A DNA stretch of 64,000 bases from Phaseolus vulgaris. Its lineage: Eukaryota; Streptophyta; Magnoliopsida; Fabales; Fabaceae. This document shows positions 37,311-48,664 of the stretch, one piece after another. The stretch is from the NCBI RefSeq assembly GCF_000499845.2, contig NC_023749.2, forward strand, positions 41,813,585 through 41,877,584. The letters run 5' to 3'. The position numbers were made by a program, and so were the translations under genes. Numbering within the stretch: the stretch's first letter is position 1; each line of letters opens with the position of its first letter. The notes under the pieces were generated by a model. That model was not told where the DNA came from, made no database searches, and was given only the letters and a program-made list of their open reading frames with translations.

Positions 37311-39848
37311 ATGGTGAAGATGGAACTCATGAGATGGGTTCCCTGGGTCTTGGTTGTTGTTTTGCTAGTTTTGGTTAATGGGTCATTTTCCTTATACACT
37401 CCTCCTGATAGCTATCTAATTGCATGTGGTTCTTCTCAAAACATCACCTTTCAAGGTCGCACTTTTGTTCCCGATTCACAGCATTCTTCACTTGTAATGA
37501 AAACTGGGAATTCTTTTGTTGCTAGCACCAATTCGACTGCCCCTTTTCCTATTTACCAATCGGCTCGGGTTTTCACCGAGAAAGCTTCTTATAAGTTTGA
37601 GATTCAGCAAGAAGGTAGGCACTGGGTTAGGCTATACTTTTCCCCTATTCCAAACTCCAGCCACAACTTGACTTCAGCTTCTTTAACAGTGGTTACTGAT
37701 GATTTTGTACTCTTGAGCAACTTCACCTTTAGGAAATACAACGATTCCTATATGTTCAAGGAGTATGCAGTCAATGTTACCTCTGATATGTTGCTTGTCA
37801 CCTTCATTCCTTCTAATGGTTCGGTAGCCTTTGTGAATGGAATTGAAGTTGTGTCAATGCCGAATGAGTTGTTTGTTGATCAGGCACTCGCAGTTAACCC
37901 GCCAGCACCATTCAATGGACTTTCTGAACTTGCCTTTGAAACTGTTTATCGCTTGAATATGGGGGGTCCTTTGATTACTTCTGAAAATGACACCCTGGGT
38001 AGGAGTTGGGTGAATGACAGGAAGTACCTTCATGTGAACAGCTCTGTCCTTAATGTGTCCGTGAATCCTTCGAGCATTAAGTATCCGGTGGCTGTTAGAC
38101 CTGAGACGGCCCCAAATTGGGTCTATGCCACTGCTGAAGCAATGGGAGATGCTAATGTAAATGATCCCAATTTCAACATTACTTGGGTCTTCAATGTGGA
38201 TCCAAATTTCTCCTATTTCATCCGGGCACACTTTTGTGATATTATGAGCAAGTCACTTAACACTTTAGTGTTCAATATGTTCATAAATTCTAACATAGCT
38301 CTTCAGAGCCTTGATCTCTCTACCATGACTAATGACTTGGCTGTGCCTTACTACAAGGACTTTGTAGCCAATGCCTCAGCAGGCACTAACACTTTGACTG
38401 TGAGTGTTGGTCCAGATCAAGTGGCAGACTTTCCAAATGCCACTATGAATGGGTTGGAGATAATGAAGATCAGCAATTCATTGAAGAGCTTGGATGGGCT
38501 TTATTCAGTTGACAGTCTTCTTCCAAGTTCACATTCAAAGAAAAGCATGGTAGGAGTAATTGTTGGTTCTGCTGTTGGGGCCCTAGCTGCTGTAGCAATA
38601 GCTGGTTTGTGTTATGGCTGCTTGGTGAGACGCAAATCAAAGGCACCCGCTCAACAGGGCCATTCATGGCTGCCTCTGCCCCTTTATGGAAACTCTCTTA
38701 CCATGACGAAAAATTCAACACTTTCACAGAAGAGTGGAACCGCAAGCTGCATTTCTTTAGCTTCATCAAATCTTGGACGATTCTTCAATTTCCAGGAAAT
38801 CCTAGATGCTACAAACAAATTTGATGAGAAGCTACTTCTCGGTGTTGGTGGTTTTGGAAGGGTTTACAAAGGAACGCTTGAAGATGGGACAAATGTAGCT
38901 GTCAAAAGGGGTAACCCAAGATCTGAGCAAGGCCTTGCAGAATTCCGGACAGAAATTGAAATGTTATCCAAGCTTCGCCATCGCCATCTTGTGTCCCTCA
39001 TTGGTTATTGTGATGAGAGGTCAGAAATGATTCTTGTCTATGAATACATGGCTAACGGACCCCTCCGGAGTCATTTGTATGGAACAGACCTGCCACCTCT
39101 CTCATGGAAGCAGCGGCTTGAGATCTGCATTGGAGCAGCAAGAGGCCTTCATTATCTCCACACCGGAGCAGCTCAAAGCATAATTCACCGAGATGTAAAG
39201 ACAACAAATATCCTCTTGGATGAGAACTTTGTTGCCAAAGTTGCTGATTTTGGCCTCTCCAAGACTGGTCCAGCTCTTGATCAGACCCATGTGAGCACTG
39301 CTGTTAAGGGTAGTTTTGGTTATCTTGATCCTGAATACTTCAGAAGGCAACAGCTTACTGAAAAATCAGATGTGTATTCATTTGGGGTAGTGTTGATGGA
39401 AGTGTTATGCACAAGGCCAGCCTTGAACCCTGTCCTTCCAAGGGAGCAGGTCAACATAGCTGAATGGGCAATGGCCTGGCAGAAAAAGGGTATGCTTGAT
39501 CAAATCATGGATCAAAATCTTGTTGGCAAGGTGAATCCTGCATCCCTTAAGAAGTTTGGGGAGACAGCCGAGAAGTGCTTGGCCGAGCATGGTGTGGACC
39601 GGCCGTCTATGGGAGATGTTTTGTGGAATCTTGAATATGCATTGCAGCTTCAAGAGACATCATCAGCCCTCATGGAGCCTGAAGATAACAGCACAAACCA
39701 CATAACCGGAATTCAGTTGACACCCCTAGACCATTTTGATAACAGTGTGAGTATGGTTGATGGGGGCAACTCTTGCACAGATGATGATGCAGAAGATGCT
39801 GCTACAAGTGCAGTGTTCTCCCAATTGGTAAATCCTCGCGGAAGATAA
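37311..39848 (+). CDS. THE1: THESEUS1-like receptor kinase (CrRLK1L family)
   Basis: The 845-residue intronless frame is a complete CrRLK1L receptor kinase. It has a hydrophobic signal peptide (about 1-27) and a malectin-like extracellular region (about 30-395) with many N-glycosylation sites and PNWVYATAEAMGDAN. One membrane segment lies at about 414-439, and a Ser/Thr kinase domain follows. The Gly loop GVGGFG is at 511-516, the ATP-binding Lys at 532, HRD at 626-628 with catalytic Asp628, and DFG at 646-648, so the kinase should be active. The juxtamembrane WLPLPLYG and the C-terminal end DDDAEDAATSAVFSQLVNPRGR match THESEUS1 more closely than FERONIA or HERCULES as I know them. In Arabidopsis THE1 senses cell-wall integrity at the plasma membrane, binds a RALF peptide and restrains growth when cellulose is deficient. 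That function is transferred by homology. ATG 37311 is the first in frame; the Met at codon 4 is an alternative. Confidence 0.93.
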   Translation: MVKMELMRWVPWVLVVVLLVLVNGSFSLYTPPDSYLIACGSSQNITFQGRTFVPDSQHSSLVMKTGNSFVASTNSTAPFPIYQSARVFTEKASYKFEIQQEGRHWVRLYFSPIPNSSHNLTSASLTVVTDDFVLLSNFTFRKYNDSYMFKEYAVNVTSDMLLVTFIPSNGSVAFVNGIEVVSMPNELFVDQALAVNPPAPFNGLSELAFETVYRLNMGGPLITSENDTLGRSWVNDRKYLHVNSSVLNVSVNPSSIKYPVAVRPETAPNWVYATAEAMGDANVNDPNFNITWVFNVDPNFSYFIRAHFCDIMSKSLNTLVFNMFINSNIALQSLDLSTMTNDLAVPYYKDFVANASAGTNTLTVSVGPDQVADFPNATMNGLEIMKISNSLKSLDGLYSVDSLLPSSHSKKSMVGVIVGSAVGALAAVAIAGLCYGCLVRRKSKAPAQQGHSWLPLPLYGNSLTMTKNSTLSQKSGTASCISLASSNLGRFFNFQEILDATNKFDEKLLLGVGGFGRVYKGTLEDGTNVAVKRGNPRSEQGLAEFRTEIEMLSKLRHRHLVSLIGYCDERSEMILVYEYMANGPLRSHLYGTDLPPLSWKQRLEICIGAARGLHYLHTGAAQSIIHRDVKTTNILLDENFVAKVADFGLSKTGPALDQTHVSTAVKGSFGYLDPEYFRRQQLTEKSDVYSFGVVLMEVLCTRPALNPVLPREQVNIAEWAMAWQKKGMLDQIMDQNLVGKVNPASLKKFGETAEKCLAEHGVDRPSMGDVLWNLEYALQLQETSSALMEPEDNSTNHITGIQLTPLDHFDNSVSMVDGGNSCTDDDAEDAATSAVFSQLVNPRGR

Positions 39849-41604
39849 GCTCTTGTGTATCCACAATTCTGGCCAAAGGCCTTCAAAGTAAGTGGCTATT
39901 CTGGCTTGATTGGTGAATGAAGGTTGTTTCTTATTTAGTTACTGCTTTTGTAATCGATTTTTTCCCACCCGAAATCAATTTACTTTGTAGTATACTTGAA
40001 TGATAGTGAGGGGTGCCATTAAGCTGGTCAGTTATTGCATGCAAGGTACCCCATAAAAATTCTGTTGTACTAAATATAAACCAATTAGGAGTTCTGCTCC
40101 TCAAGTTGTTCTTACACCTTACCATATATGAAGGTTATAAGTTCTTTCTTCAGGACATGAATACTGCATAATGGTCAGTTGAATTCCTTTCCTTCCAACT
40201 TTTCAGGAAACTATTTAGATGCTATTCACCCTTTACATATGGCTTCCAAAGTGAAGTTTAAAAAGTTTCATGACTTCATGAAATTAGTAGATAGTTGAAG
40301 TTTTTTTTAAGTGTAACTTAATCTTAACAAAGTGAACTTCATTAAGAAGTTGATTTTAGACTCAATTCAATCTTATAAAATTGACTCATAAGGAAAAATT
40401 TATACTTATAAAATATTCTTATTTTTAGGTTTTCAATAGATTTTAATGGAAATATACAAAAAGAAAAGAAAAAAAGTGATGTAAAATAAATAAAATAACT
40501 GCTAAAGAAATTTTTACTATTTTATCCCTTACTTGATGATAGATGCTGAGATATATTTGAATGTTGCAATTTGTCTCAATATTATTTCAATTTTATATGG
40601 CCAATGTATTTAAGCAATGATTTTTAGCAATTGTATGTTACAAAGAATCAACCATTATCGATTAGCTTTCCAATTCTACCAATGAATGTTTGGTATTTGA
40701 AATTAGAATATAAAGAATCTCAGCTTATGGACTTTGATTTCAAATATTTGCTTGGAATAATTGCATGAAGAATATAGGAGGAGTATATAACGGATAAGGC
40801 TTGGAAATAATCAATTATGTCATGAAAGATAATAATAGATGCAATCCATTTAATTATCTGACAATTCACACATGAATATTAAACTATACTAATTTACTTT
40901 CTACTTTCTTATGCAATGAGGTATACATAAATTTAAATAAAATTATATCCATGTAATTTAATTAAAATTGATTTTAGTTTTTGTTATTTCTTAAACTTTT
41001 AATAATCCTTGATAACTTTTCCTACTTTAAGAAAATACCAAATAAACTGTATGAAAAATAAATTGTTTAGGTAATAAATAAAAGTAACATAATAAAGATT
41101 AAGTGTGTTATAATTATACCTATTCAATTTTATATCAGTTTAATCTTCACCCCTCATTTATCATTTGGAATTTTTTTTTATCATAATTCATTTTTTGTAA
41201 CTGTTATGTGGATTTTTTTTATGTGATTTGCAATTAATTATTTGATTATATTAAAATTTAAATCATTTTTAATTTTATAAAAAAAAGTTCAAAATTAATA
41301 GTTTTTTAATTTTAATTCGTATTTATTCTTTTTAATTAAAGCAGGGATATTTTGATAAATCACAATATTAGTCTATTAGTTTTTTTTTTCTGTCAAATTG
41401 AATATAGTATAAACTTTTCCTTATGTCTTTTTACTTTCATTATCTTTCTCTTAATTTAGATAATCTTATTTTTCACTTTTTTTTTTCTATTCACTTCTTT
41501 TATTCTCTTTTTAATCCAATTAAACAAGTGATGAGTGGTATATAGTTGTGAAAAATTTCACATTTTATATGTTCTAGTAAGTCCAATTTAGTACCACGTT
41601 ATTT
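39849..41604. other. 3' flank of the kinase gene and AT-rich DNA, no gene
   Basis: The first few hundred bases should be the 3' UTR of the kinase gene. Around 40310-40395 there is a phrase (aacttaatcttaac ... attgactcataagg) that resembles a repeat common in legume DNA, but I cannot delimit it. The rest is AT-rich with no believable frame. Confidence 0.45.
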
Positions 41605-41740
41605 AAACCAAGGTAGTTTAAATAACATTTCTCCTTTAATCCACCGAGGTGCTTTTTAAGGACAAAATCGTGACGGAGCTCAAAAACTTCAAGGCGAACA
41701 ATACCTCGAATGCGGTGATTGATCTTCACAATACTATCTC
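41605..41740 (+). repeat. Possible 5' LTR remnant of the old Tat-like element
   Basis: The phrase from tttaaataacattt to gcggtgattgatctt aligns with 60708-60850 in the same orientation at about three-quarters identity. It lies upstream of the gag remnant, where a 5' LTR would be. It could instead be an unrelated dispersed repeat present twice. Confidence 0.4.
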
Positions 41741-41769
41741 AACGGATTTGAGGTCAGATCCTTCTTACT

Positions 41770-42251
41770 CTTTTGTGTTTTGAATAGCATGGTAATATTG
41801 GATGTTTCTCCTTGACGACTGCCTCCTCTAGGGTTTCTATCACCTTTTATTCTCCCAATTGACGTCTAGGGTTGTGCCTCATAGGCTTGGGCTAAGTGAC
41901 GTCTCACCTGGGCATGATTGGACTCGCCTAGGCGAGTTAGACGAAAACATGCCCAACGTCACTAGAGTGGCGAGATCCTCTGGGAGCTTCTGGCTTGGGT
42001 GAGTGCTAGTATGTTCCAACTTTTCCTTTTTAGTTTTGTTTATTCTCCTTTTCCCTTTTCATTTCCATTATCCCTAGAATCCTGAAATTAACAAAAACTT
42101 GGGAATAAATCATTCTTATTCAAATTAAAATCACAAAATATGTAAAAAAAGGTTTAAATTCATAAATTAAGGGTTATTTTATAGTTATTTTTATCAATTA
42201 ATATTCGTAAGTGTCCGTATTTTAATATGAAATATTACTGAAATCTAGCAC
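41770..42251 (-). repeat. Athila-like LTR fragment
   Basis: It shares ttctcccaattga near its left part and gaaatattactgaaat ... cttatcac at its right end with the LTR at 43368-44577. Only parts of the LTR remain. The gag frame of the old Tat element starts immediately after it, at 42252. Confidence 0.5.
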
Positions 42252-42984
42252 TTATCACAAGGTTTTTCCCACCTCTCTGAAGGAAGGAGCACTCAGTTGG
42301 TTCACTCAACTTCCAGTTGATTTAGTGGATAGTTTCAAAACTTTGTCAGCCAAATTTGGTACCCAATTCACAACCAGCCGATAGCATCACACAACATCTA
42401 TAGGTCTTGTCAATATAAGACAAGAGAAGGGCGAACCACTATGGGCGTTCATGGAAAGATTTAGCAAATTGTCCCTAAGCATTAGAAATATCATCCTAGA
42501 GGTAGCCATGCATCATTTAATCTCGACACTTCGACCCGGTCAATTCTCCGATAGTCTAATTAAAAAAATCAGCAAAAAACTTAGATGAATTGATGAACTG
42601 GGCTGCCAAATTCATGCAAACTTGAAGAGTTGTGTGATTATCACAAGAATGCTTGAACAGATGCAGGAGGAGATAAAGGAAAAGGAAAAGAATGGGCTGA
42701 CACATATGTGCCCGGCCTGTCCGATAAATTTAGAGAAAACCGAGGCCCTTATTTTCATACTTATACGCCCTTAAATGTTGAACGGTGGATGAAGCGTTAA
42801 ATGTTGACTTAATTCAGACACTCAAAAAGCTATAAAGTTTGAAGGACGCAAATATGTCCAAACAATGTCGCTACTATCGTAACTTTGGTCATACAATCGA
42901 AGAATGTCAGGCATTAAAGGACAAAATTGAAGAACTCTTCCAAACCACTCATTTACATAGATTCATCCAAATGACGAGCAGGAG
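42252..42984 (+). pseudogene. Gag remnant of the old Tat-like element
   Basis: Frames give KVFPTSL then GALSWFTQLP, NIRQEKGEP and EVAMHHLISTLRPGQFSDSL. Near 42839-42985 comes the Cys/His site CRYYRNFGHTIEEC followed by ALKDKIEELFQTTHLHRF. These blocks match, in order, the gag of the younger element (GALSWFTKLP, GIRQEKGES, EVAMHHMLTALRPGPFADSL, CRYHKNTDHSTEEC). Stops and frameshifts interrupt it, and the N-terminus is lost at the junction with the LTR fragment. Confidence 0.8.
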
Positions 42985-43367
42985 TTTTGATACGTGCCTA
43001 ATTTCAGTAATATTTCATATTAAAAAGATAGGCACTTATGAGTATTAATTGCTAAAATATATTTAAAATAATCCCTAATTTATGAATTTATACCTTTTTA
43101 CATTTTTTAATAAGAGCATTTTATTTTCAAATTTGGTGTTAATTTCAGGTTTTTAGGGGAAAATGGAGATTTGGACTAAAGAGGAATGATATAAGCTAAG
43201 AAGAGAAAACTGGAAGGTCAGAAACGCACAAAAAAGCACAAAAAGTCCAACTCAACATTAGGAATTCTCGCTCAAGCGAGCTCATTTCTGCTTGAGCTTG
43301 AGCGAGAATACTCCAGGGCATTTTTGAAAATCAATGCCTTTCTCGCTTAAGCAAGAAAACTTGATGA
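42985..43367 (+). repeat. Athila-like LTR fragment, plus orientation (left arm of a palindrome)
   Basis: It begins TGATACGTGCCTAATTTCAG and is the reverse complement of about 44190-44577, with modest divergence. It stops at 43367, where an opposite-facing LTR of the same family begins. The two arms are about 390 bp each. Confidence 0.6.
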
Positions 43368-44577
43368 CTTTTTATGGCAAGTGCACCACGTTGTCAGAAG
43401 TAATAATTTGTCCCTAAGGACGAATATCGATCCCACAAGGAACAATTGAATATTCAAGTAAAAGATTTGCTAAATACAAAAACAAAATAATAAAAGTTGG
43501 TTTGAGGATTGTTATGATGGCAAGATTAACAAGTAAACAATTCAAAGAGTTGTTGCTTCAATTGGAAAAATAGGGATTTGGTTTCATATTTCTCACTCTT
43601 ATGTATTCTGATTAGCATGTTAACATTATGTTCTTTGATTGAAATTGATGCCTGTAGAAAAGTCATTTATATCAATTCATCACATATAAAATTATTAAAA
43701 ATGTTTCATAAATATCGATTCCTCGCATATTTATAAAAACAACTTATAATCATGCTCATACATTAATAGCAATTAACATTTCAAGTCTATTCTTAACACT
43801 CAAAGTATTTTGTTTAGGTCAGAACCCTAAAAATACTTCCTAGTCAGATTTAAGATTCTCAAACATGTCACAACTATTTAGAAGCAAAACAACAATACCA
43901 ATAATCAATAATAATATAATATTATACTATATTTAAATATCACCTCAATACATAGTTTGAACATATTACTCTCAAATCCACAGGGTAGAATTAGCCACAC
44001 ATCTTCTAACACCTTTTATTCTCCCAATTGATTACAAGTCACTCAATGGTGTTTTCCTCTCAATCTTGCGCATTAGGATTGAGCCTCCAACCCCCTATTT
44101 AACCTAATTTACTAGGGTTAGGTGACTTCCTGCGTCACGCTAATGGGCTTAATGATAAAACATAAAAATGACTCAATTTGTCTAACACATTCTCGCTCAA
44201 GTGAGAATATCTTGCCTAAGCGAGAAAGGCGTTGATTTTCGAAAATGCCCCTAGAGCATTCTTGCTCAAGCGAGAATGAGCTCGTTTGAGCGAGAATTTC
44301 TACTGCTGAGTTGGACTTTTTGTGCGTTTCTAACCTTCCAACTTTCTCTTTTTAGCTTATATCATTCCTCTTTAGTCCAAATCTCCATTCTTCCCTAAAA
44401 ACCTTAAATTAACACTAAATTTGGGAATAAAATGCTCTTATTCAAATAAAGATCATAAAAAATGTAAAAAGTTATAAATTCATAAATTAGGGATTATTTT
44501 TTTATATATTTTAGCAATTAATACTCATAAGTGCCTATATTTTAATATGAAATATTACTGAAATTAGGCATTTATCA
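43368..44577 (-). repeat. Athila-like LTR, minus orientation
   Basis: On the minus strand it begins TGATAAATGCCTAATTTC and ends GTAAAAAGTCATCA, so it has TG...CA ends. Immediately beyond it (44578-44590) the minus strand reads GTTGGGGAGAG, a polypurine tract, so this is the 3' LTR of a minus-strand element. The ending, next to ggcaagtgcacc read on the plus strand, resembles Athila LTR ends as I remember them. The family name is tentative. Confidence 0.6.
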
Positions 44578-45540
44578 CTCTCCCCAACTTAGAATTTTGC
44601 TTGTCCTCAAGCAAAGTAAATGAATATATTTGAATTTAAAAATCAAAATAACTTAATTTACTAAACATTAGATTAAATTAGAAACTTACGATGCTTCCAA
44701 ATCCAAATATAGAAACATATAGGCACAATCAACTTCCAGGATCAAATAAAAAAAATGACAATTCATCAAGGAATTTCTTCTCATATGCTCATAAGTAAGT
44801 GTTTCTCTCTATTTTCACCGAATCATAACAAATCACAATTGCTTTTCATTTCATATTCCTATCGCAAACATATTAGAAACATAAATCTCGAGCTCTTTTC
44901 CAGAGTTGTAATGAGGTTAGACTTCCAAAAAGTATTGTTTTTAAGATAACAAAATGCACATCTTAAAGAAGAAGAACGTACCTACAATTCAATTATAGAG
45001 AACATATATGTTATCTAATCACCATTTTCTTTTGAATTCACACTTTTCCTCATTTTCCTTTTTCTTTTATTCATGATTTTCAACATGAATTTTTCTTTTT
45101 TTTTTTCTCTTTGAGAATATATATATATATATATATATATATATTTCTTTTTTTTTCATCAATAGGAATAGATTCTTCCTATTTGCAATTTTTTGAGCTT
45201 TCAAAATTTAGAACCAATCATTCCCTTTTCTATATTTATTGCATCTACGTTCTCCTTCCTTAAACATGATAAAGGGTAGGAAAATATATCATCAAATGTT
45301 AGGGTGCAATAATAAAAAAGTTCTTGGCCCAAAGGGGATATATATAAAAAAATAGAATTCTAATAAGATAAAGGTTGACTATTTGACCCCGGGTTCCTAA
45401 TTAACACAAATGCCTCAATCATCTTCATGCTCTTTTTATGATGTAACAAAAATAAAAGTTAAGCAACCACAACTGTCAATTCATCAATAAAACTCTCAAA
45501 ACTGTTTAAGGTTCACACACTCACTTGGTTTAACTGGTCT
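44578..45540 (-). other. 3' untranslated part of a truncated Athila-like element
   Basis: The phrase cttgtcctcaagcaaa close to the polypurine tract is common just upstream of such LTRs. The rest is AT-rich and non-coding, including a TA microsatellite (about 45118-45144). The old Tat element's coding sequence resumes near 45560. No gag or pol of the Athila-like element was seen. Confidence 0.5.
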
Positions 45541-45559
45541 CGTTCCTTTTTCTTTTGTC

Positions 45560-46298
45560 TATGAAAATAATCGATCACATCACTCAAAGGATGATCGACA
45601 TCCTTCAAAACAACAACGACAGAGTGAAAGCACCACGCGGGGCGAGCGCTCAAGAAAAGGCACTTGTGAGGTAATAAACACGATTGCTGGAGGATTTTCA
45701 TGTTGAGGATGTTCGAGCTCCGCTCACAAGAAACATCTAAGGGTTATTCAGTTAGTCCACTTAACAACAGTTAGAGACTGGCCGAGGATTCCACCAATAC
45801 TTTTCACAGATGATGATTTCACCGTTATTGATCCGACCTAAGACGACCCTATGGTCATAACAGTTGAAATCGACAAGCTTGCCATCACCAAAGTCTTCGT
45901 AGACCAAGGCAGCTCCGTTAATATTCTATACTGGAAAACCTTCAAGAAAATGAGGATTCCAAAGTCAGAAATCCAGCCATATGATGACGAAATAGTAGGT
46001 TTTTCTGGTGAACGAGTGGACACACGTGAATATATTGATTTATATACCACATTTGGCAAAGGAAAATACTCTACAGAAACATTAGGGTCAGATATCTTCT
46101 TGCCAATGCCAATACTTCCTACAACATTTTGCTTGGGCGATCGTCCATAAATCGCCTAAGGACAATAGTATCAACTCCACATCTCACCATGAAGTTTTCA
46201 TCTGCTTCAGGCGACATTGTTATCAATCATGTTGACCAAAAGGTAGCACGAGAGTGTTATGTTGCAAGTATGAAAGTCAAACCAACCAATCGACCCCG
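45560..46298 (+). pseudogene. Gag end and protease remnant of the old Tat-like element
   Basis: Frames give VINTIAGGF, then PRIPPILFTDDDF and DDPMVITVEIDKL, then the protease motif VDQGSSVNILYWKTF near 45900-45945, and RECYVASMKVKPTNRPR at the end. All match the younger element block by block. Stops and a frameshift near 46120 interrupt it. It breaks off where the LTR fragment begins at 46299. Confidence 0.8.
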
Positions 46299-47090
46299 TG
46301 ATGACTTTTTACGGCAAGTGCACCGCGTTTGTCAGAAGTAATAATTGTCCCTAAGGACGGATATCGATCCCACAAGGAATAGTGAATTATCGAGTACAAT
46401 ATTCGCTAAATATAACAACAGAACAATAAAAAGAGTTTGAAGTGATGATGTTGGCACTGATCAATAAGAAAACAAACAAAGAATTAGTTGCTTCAATTGG
46501 AAAAATAGGAATTAGGTTTCATCTCTTCCACTCTCATGTATTTTGATTAGCATGTTAATATTAAGTTCTTTGATTGAAATTGATGCCCGTAGAAAATTCA
46601 TTTATATCGATCTCTCGCATATAAAATTCTTAAGAATGTTTCCTAAATATTGATCTCTCGCATACTTATAAAACAACTTAGAAATCTCACTCAGATGTTA
46701 ATGGCAATTAACATTTCAAGTCTATCTCTAGCACTCAAATATGCTAAGTATTGATGTTTAGGTTTGAACCCTAAAAATACCTCTCGGTCAGATTTAAAAT
46801 TCTCAATTTGTCAATGGAAAGTTAAAAGTAAAACAACAATACCAATAATCAATCAAGAACTGAATATTAATATATAAAATATCACCTCAATACACAAGAG
46901 TTTGAGCACATTACTCCCAATCTCAAAGGGTAGAATTAGCCACGCATACTTCTAGCACCTTCCATTCTCCCAATTGGGTTACAATTCACTCTATGGTGTT
47001 TTTCTCTCAATATGGCACACTAGGGTTGAGCCTCTAGCCCTCTATTTATCCTAGTTTTCTAGGGTTAGGTTGCTTCCCGTGTCGCGCTTA
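46299..47090 (-). repeat. Athila-like LTR fragment within the old Tat pol gene
   Basis: It begins tgatgactttttacggcaag, like the LTR at 43368, and follows it for about 790 bp through caattgggttacaattcact and a closing phrase gggttaggttgcttcccg. The far LTR end is missing. It splits the host gene between the protease and the RT remnant. Confidence 0.6.
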
Positions 47091-48260
47091 CGGAAATGCT
47101 GATTTATTTGCTTGGACGACTTCTTATATAGTTGTCAAATCTGATTAATTTCTACAACATATCAAGGATTTCATAGAAGTCTTCAAAGCTCTCAGAAATC
47201 ATGGTATGCGCCTTAACCCTGACAAGTGTGTGTTCGGGGTGGAAGGTAGAAAATTCCTAGACTTCATGCTCACCCATTGTGGCATTGAAGCAAATCCAGA
47301 AAAGTGTATGACTATCACTGAAATGAGAAGCCCTGAGAATACAAAAGAAATTCAAAAGCTTATTGGCAGGTTAATGACGTTATCCAGATTTGTAGCAAAA
47401 TTACTAAAAAAGACTAACCCCATCGTCCAACTTTTGCGGAAAACGGCAAAATTCAAATGGACACCTGAGGTTGAAGAAATCTTTCTCCACTTAAAAGCAT
47501 TCTTGGCAACTCCTCCGGTCATAAAAATATTGGACGCCCAACAACCAATTATTGTATATCTGGAAGTATCAGAAGAAGCAGTCAATGTGACATTAGTACA
47601 AGTAGTTGAAAAAGAAGAGCGACCAATTTATTTCATTAGCCAAGTCTTACACGACGTAGGTGTCCGTTATCAGATGATTGAAAAGGTAGTCCTGACACTT
47701 ATTATTACTGCAAGAAGGATACAAATGTATTTTCAAAATCATCACATTGTAGTCAAGGCCGACTATCCTATTATGAAGATCTTAGCTAAAGCCGACCTGG
47801 CCGGACAAATGATTGGATGGGCGATTGAATTATCTAAATTTCCACATTGAATATCAACCAAGGGAAGCAATCAAATCCCAGAACCTAGCTGACTTTATGG
47901 CTGAACTCATCCCTAAACCAATCGAGGATGAAGATCTTCAATGGATCTTACATGTGGATGGTTCGTCCAATAATAAGTCATGTGGAACAGGGGTAGTCCT
48001 TGAAGGCCCGGGCGATATCCTCCTTGAACAATCATTGAAGTTTTACTTCAAAAATACAAACAATCAGAAAAAATATGAAGCCGTATTGGTCAGGTTTACT
48101 TTAGCATATGACGTGGAAGGCCAACAATTAATTTGTAGAAGCGACTCTTAGCTAGTAGTCGGAAAGGTTAAAGGAGAATTTGAAGTAAAAGAATCTTTAC
48201 TCCAAAAGTATTATCACCTTGTTCTGAATCTGATGTCAAAGTTTAAGACATTTCAAATTG
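47091..48260 (+). pseudogene. RT end, RNase H and second RNase H remnant of the old Tat-like element
   Basis: The frame runs from ADLFAWTTSY directly into IVVKSD. The younger element has about 200 residues between these points, so most of the RT, including its YVDD start, has been deleted. Then follow MRLNPDKCVFGVEG, a first RNase H (PIYFISQVLHDVGVRYQMIEK) and the second, archaeal-type RNase H (WILHVDGSSNNKSCGTGVVLEGPGD). Two RNase H domains in a row are a hallmark of the Tat lineage. Stops occur near 47135 and 48150. Confidence 0.82.
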
Positions 48261-48664
48261 CGGTGAGGGTTAAAGGAAGGTTTTACGAAATGGGACTGAG
48301 AAGGGAAGGATTACGGTGAGGGTGAGAGGGTTTACGAAATGGGATTAAGAAGGTTTAGAAGAACGTGAAGACTGAAAGAGGATTAGGGTGAGAGTGAAAG
48401 TTTAGAGGTTGAGTGAAAGAGGTACATTTTCAAGAAGGTATATTTTCGAAGAGGGAAAACGAAAACTTTGGGAAAGATTAAGGCTATGGAGGGAACGAAA
48501 AGCGGGAGAAAATTTATTTTGAAGGCTAATGTGGCGGTTCTAAATGCCACATTTTGAAGGAACATTATGGTGCTTACGAAAATGTCGTATTATATAGTAA
48601 ATTGTGGCGGTTTTTAATAACCGCCATATTATAACCGCCACCACATACACATTTTTTTGTAGTG
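48261..48664. mobile_element. CACTA-like fragment inserted in the old Tat-like element
   Basis: The right end reads TTTTTTTGTAGTG (48652-48664), a CACTA-type terminus, preceded by several gcggtt/aaccgc motifs in both orientations. The host integrase-linker frame resumes directly after it. The left end has no CACTAC sequence and no matching target duplication is visible, so the left terminus is lost or eroded. Confidence 0.55.

Noticed and set aside
45118..45144. TA repeat as a CRISPR-like or regulatory array
   Set aside because: It is a simple dinucleotide microsatellite in AT-rich plant DNA with no spacer structure.
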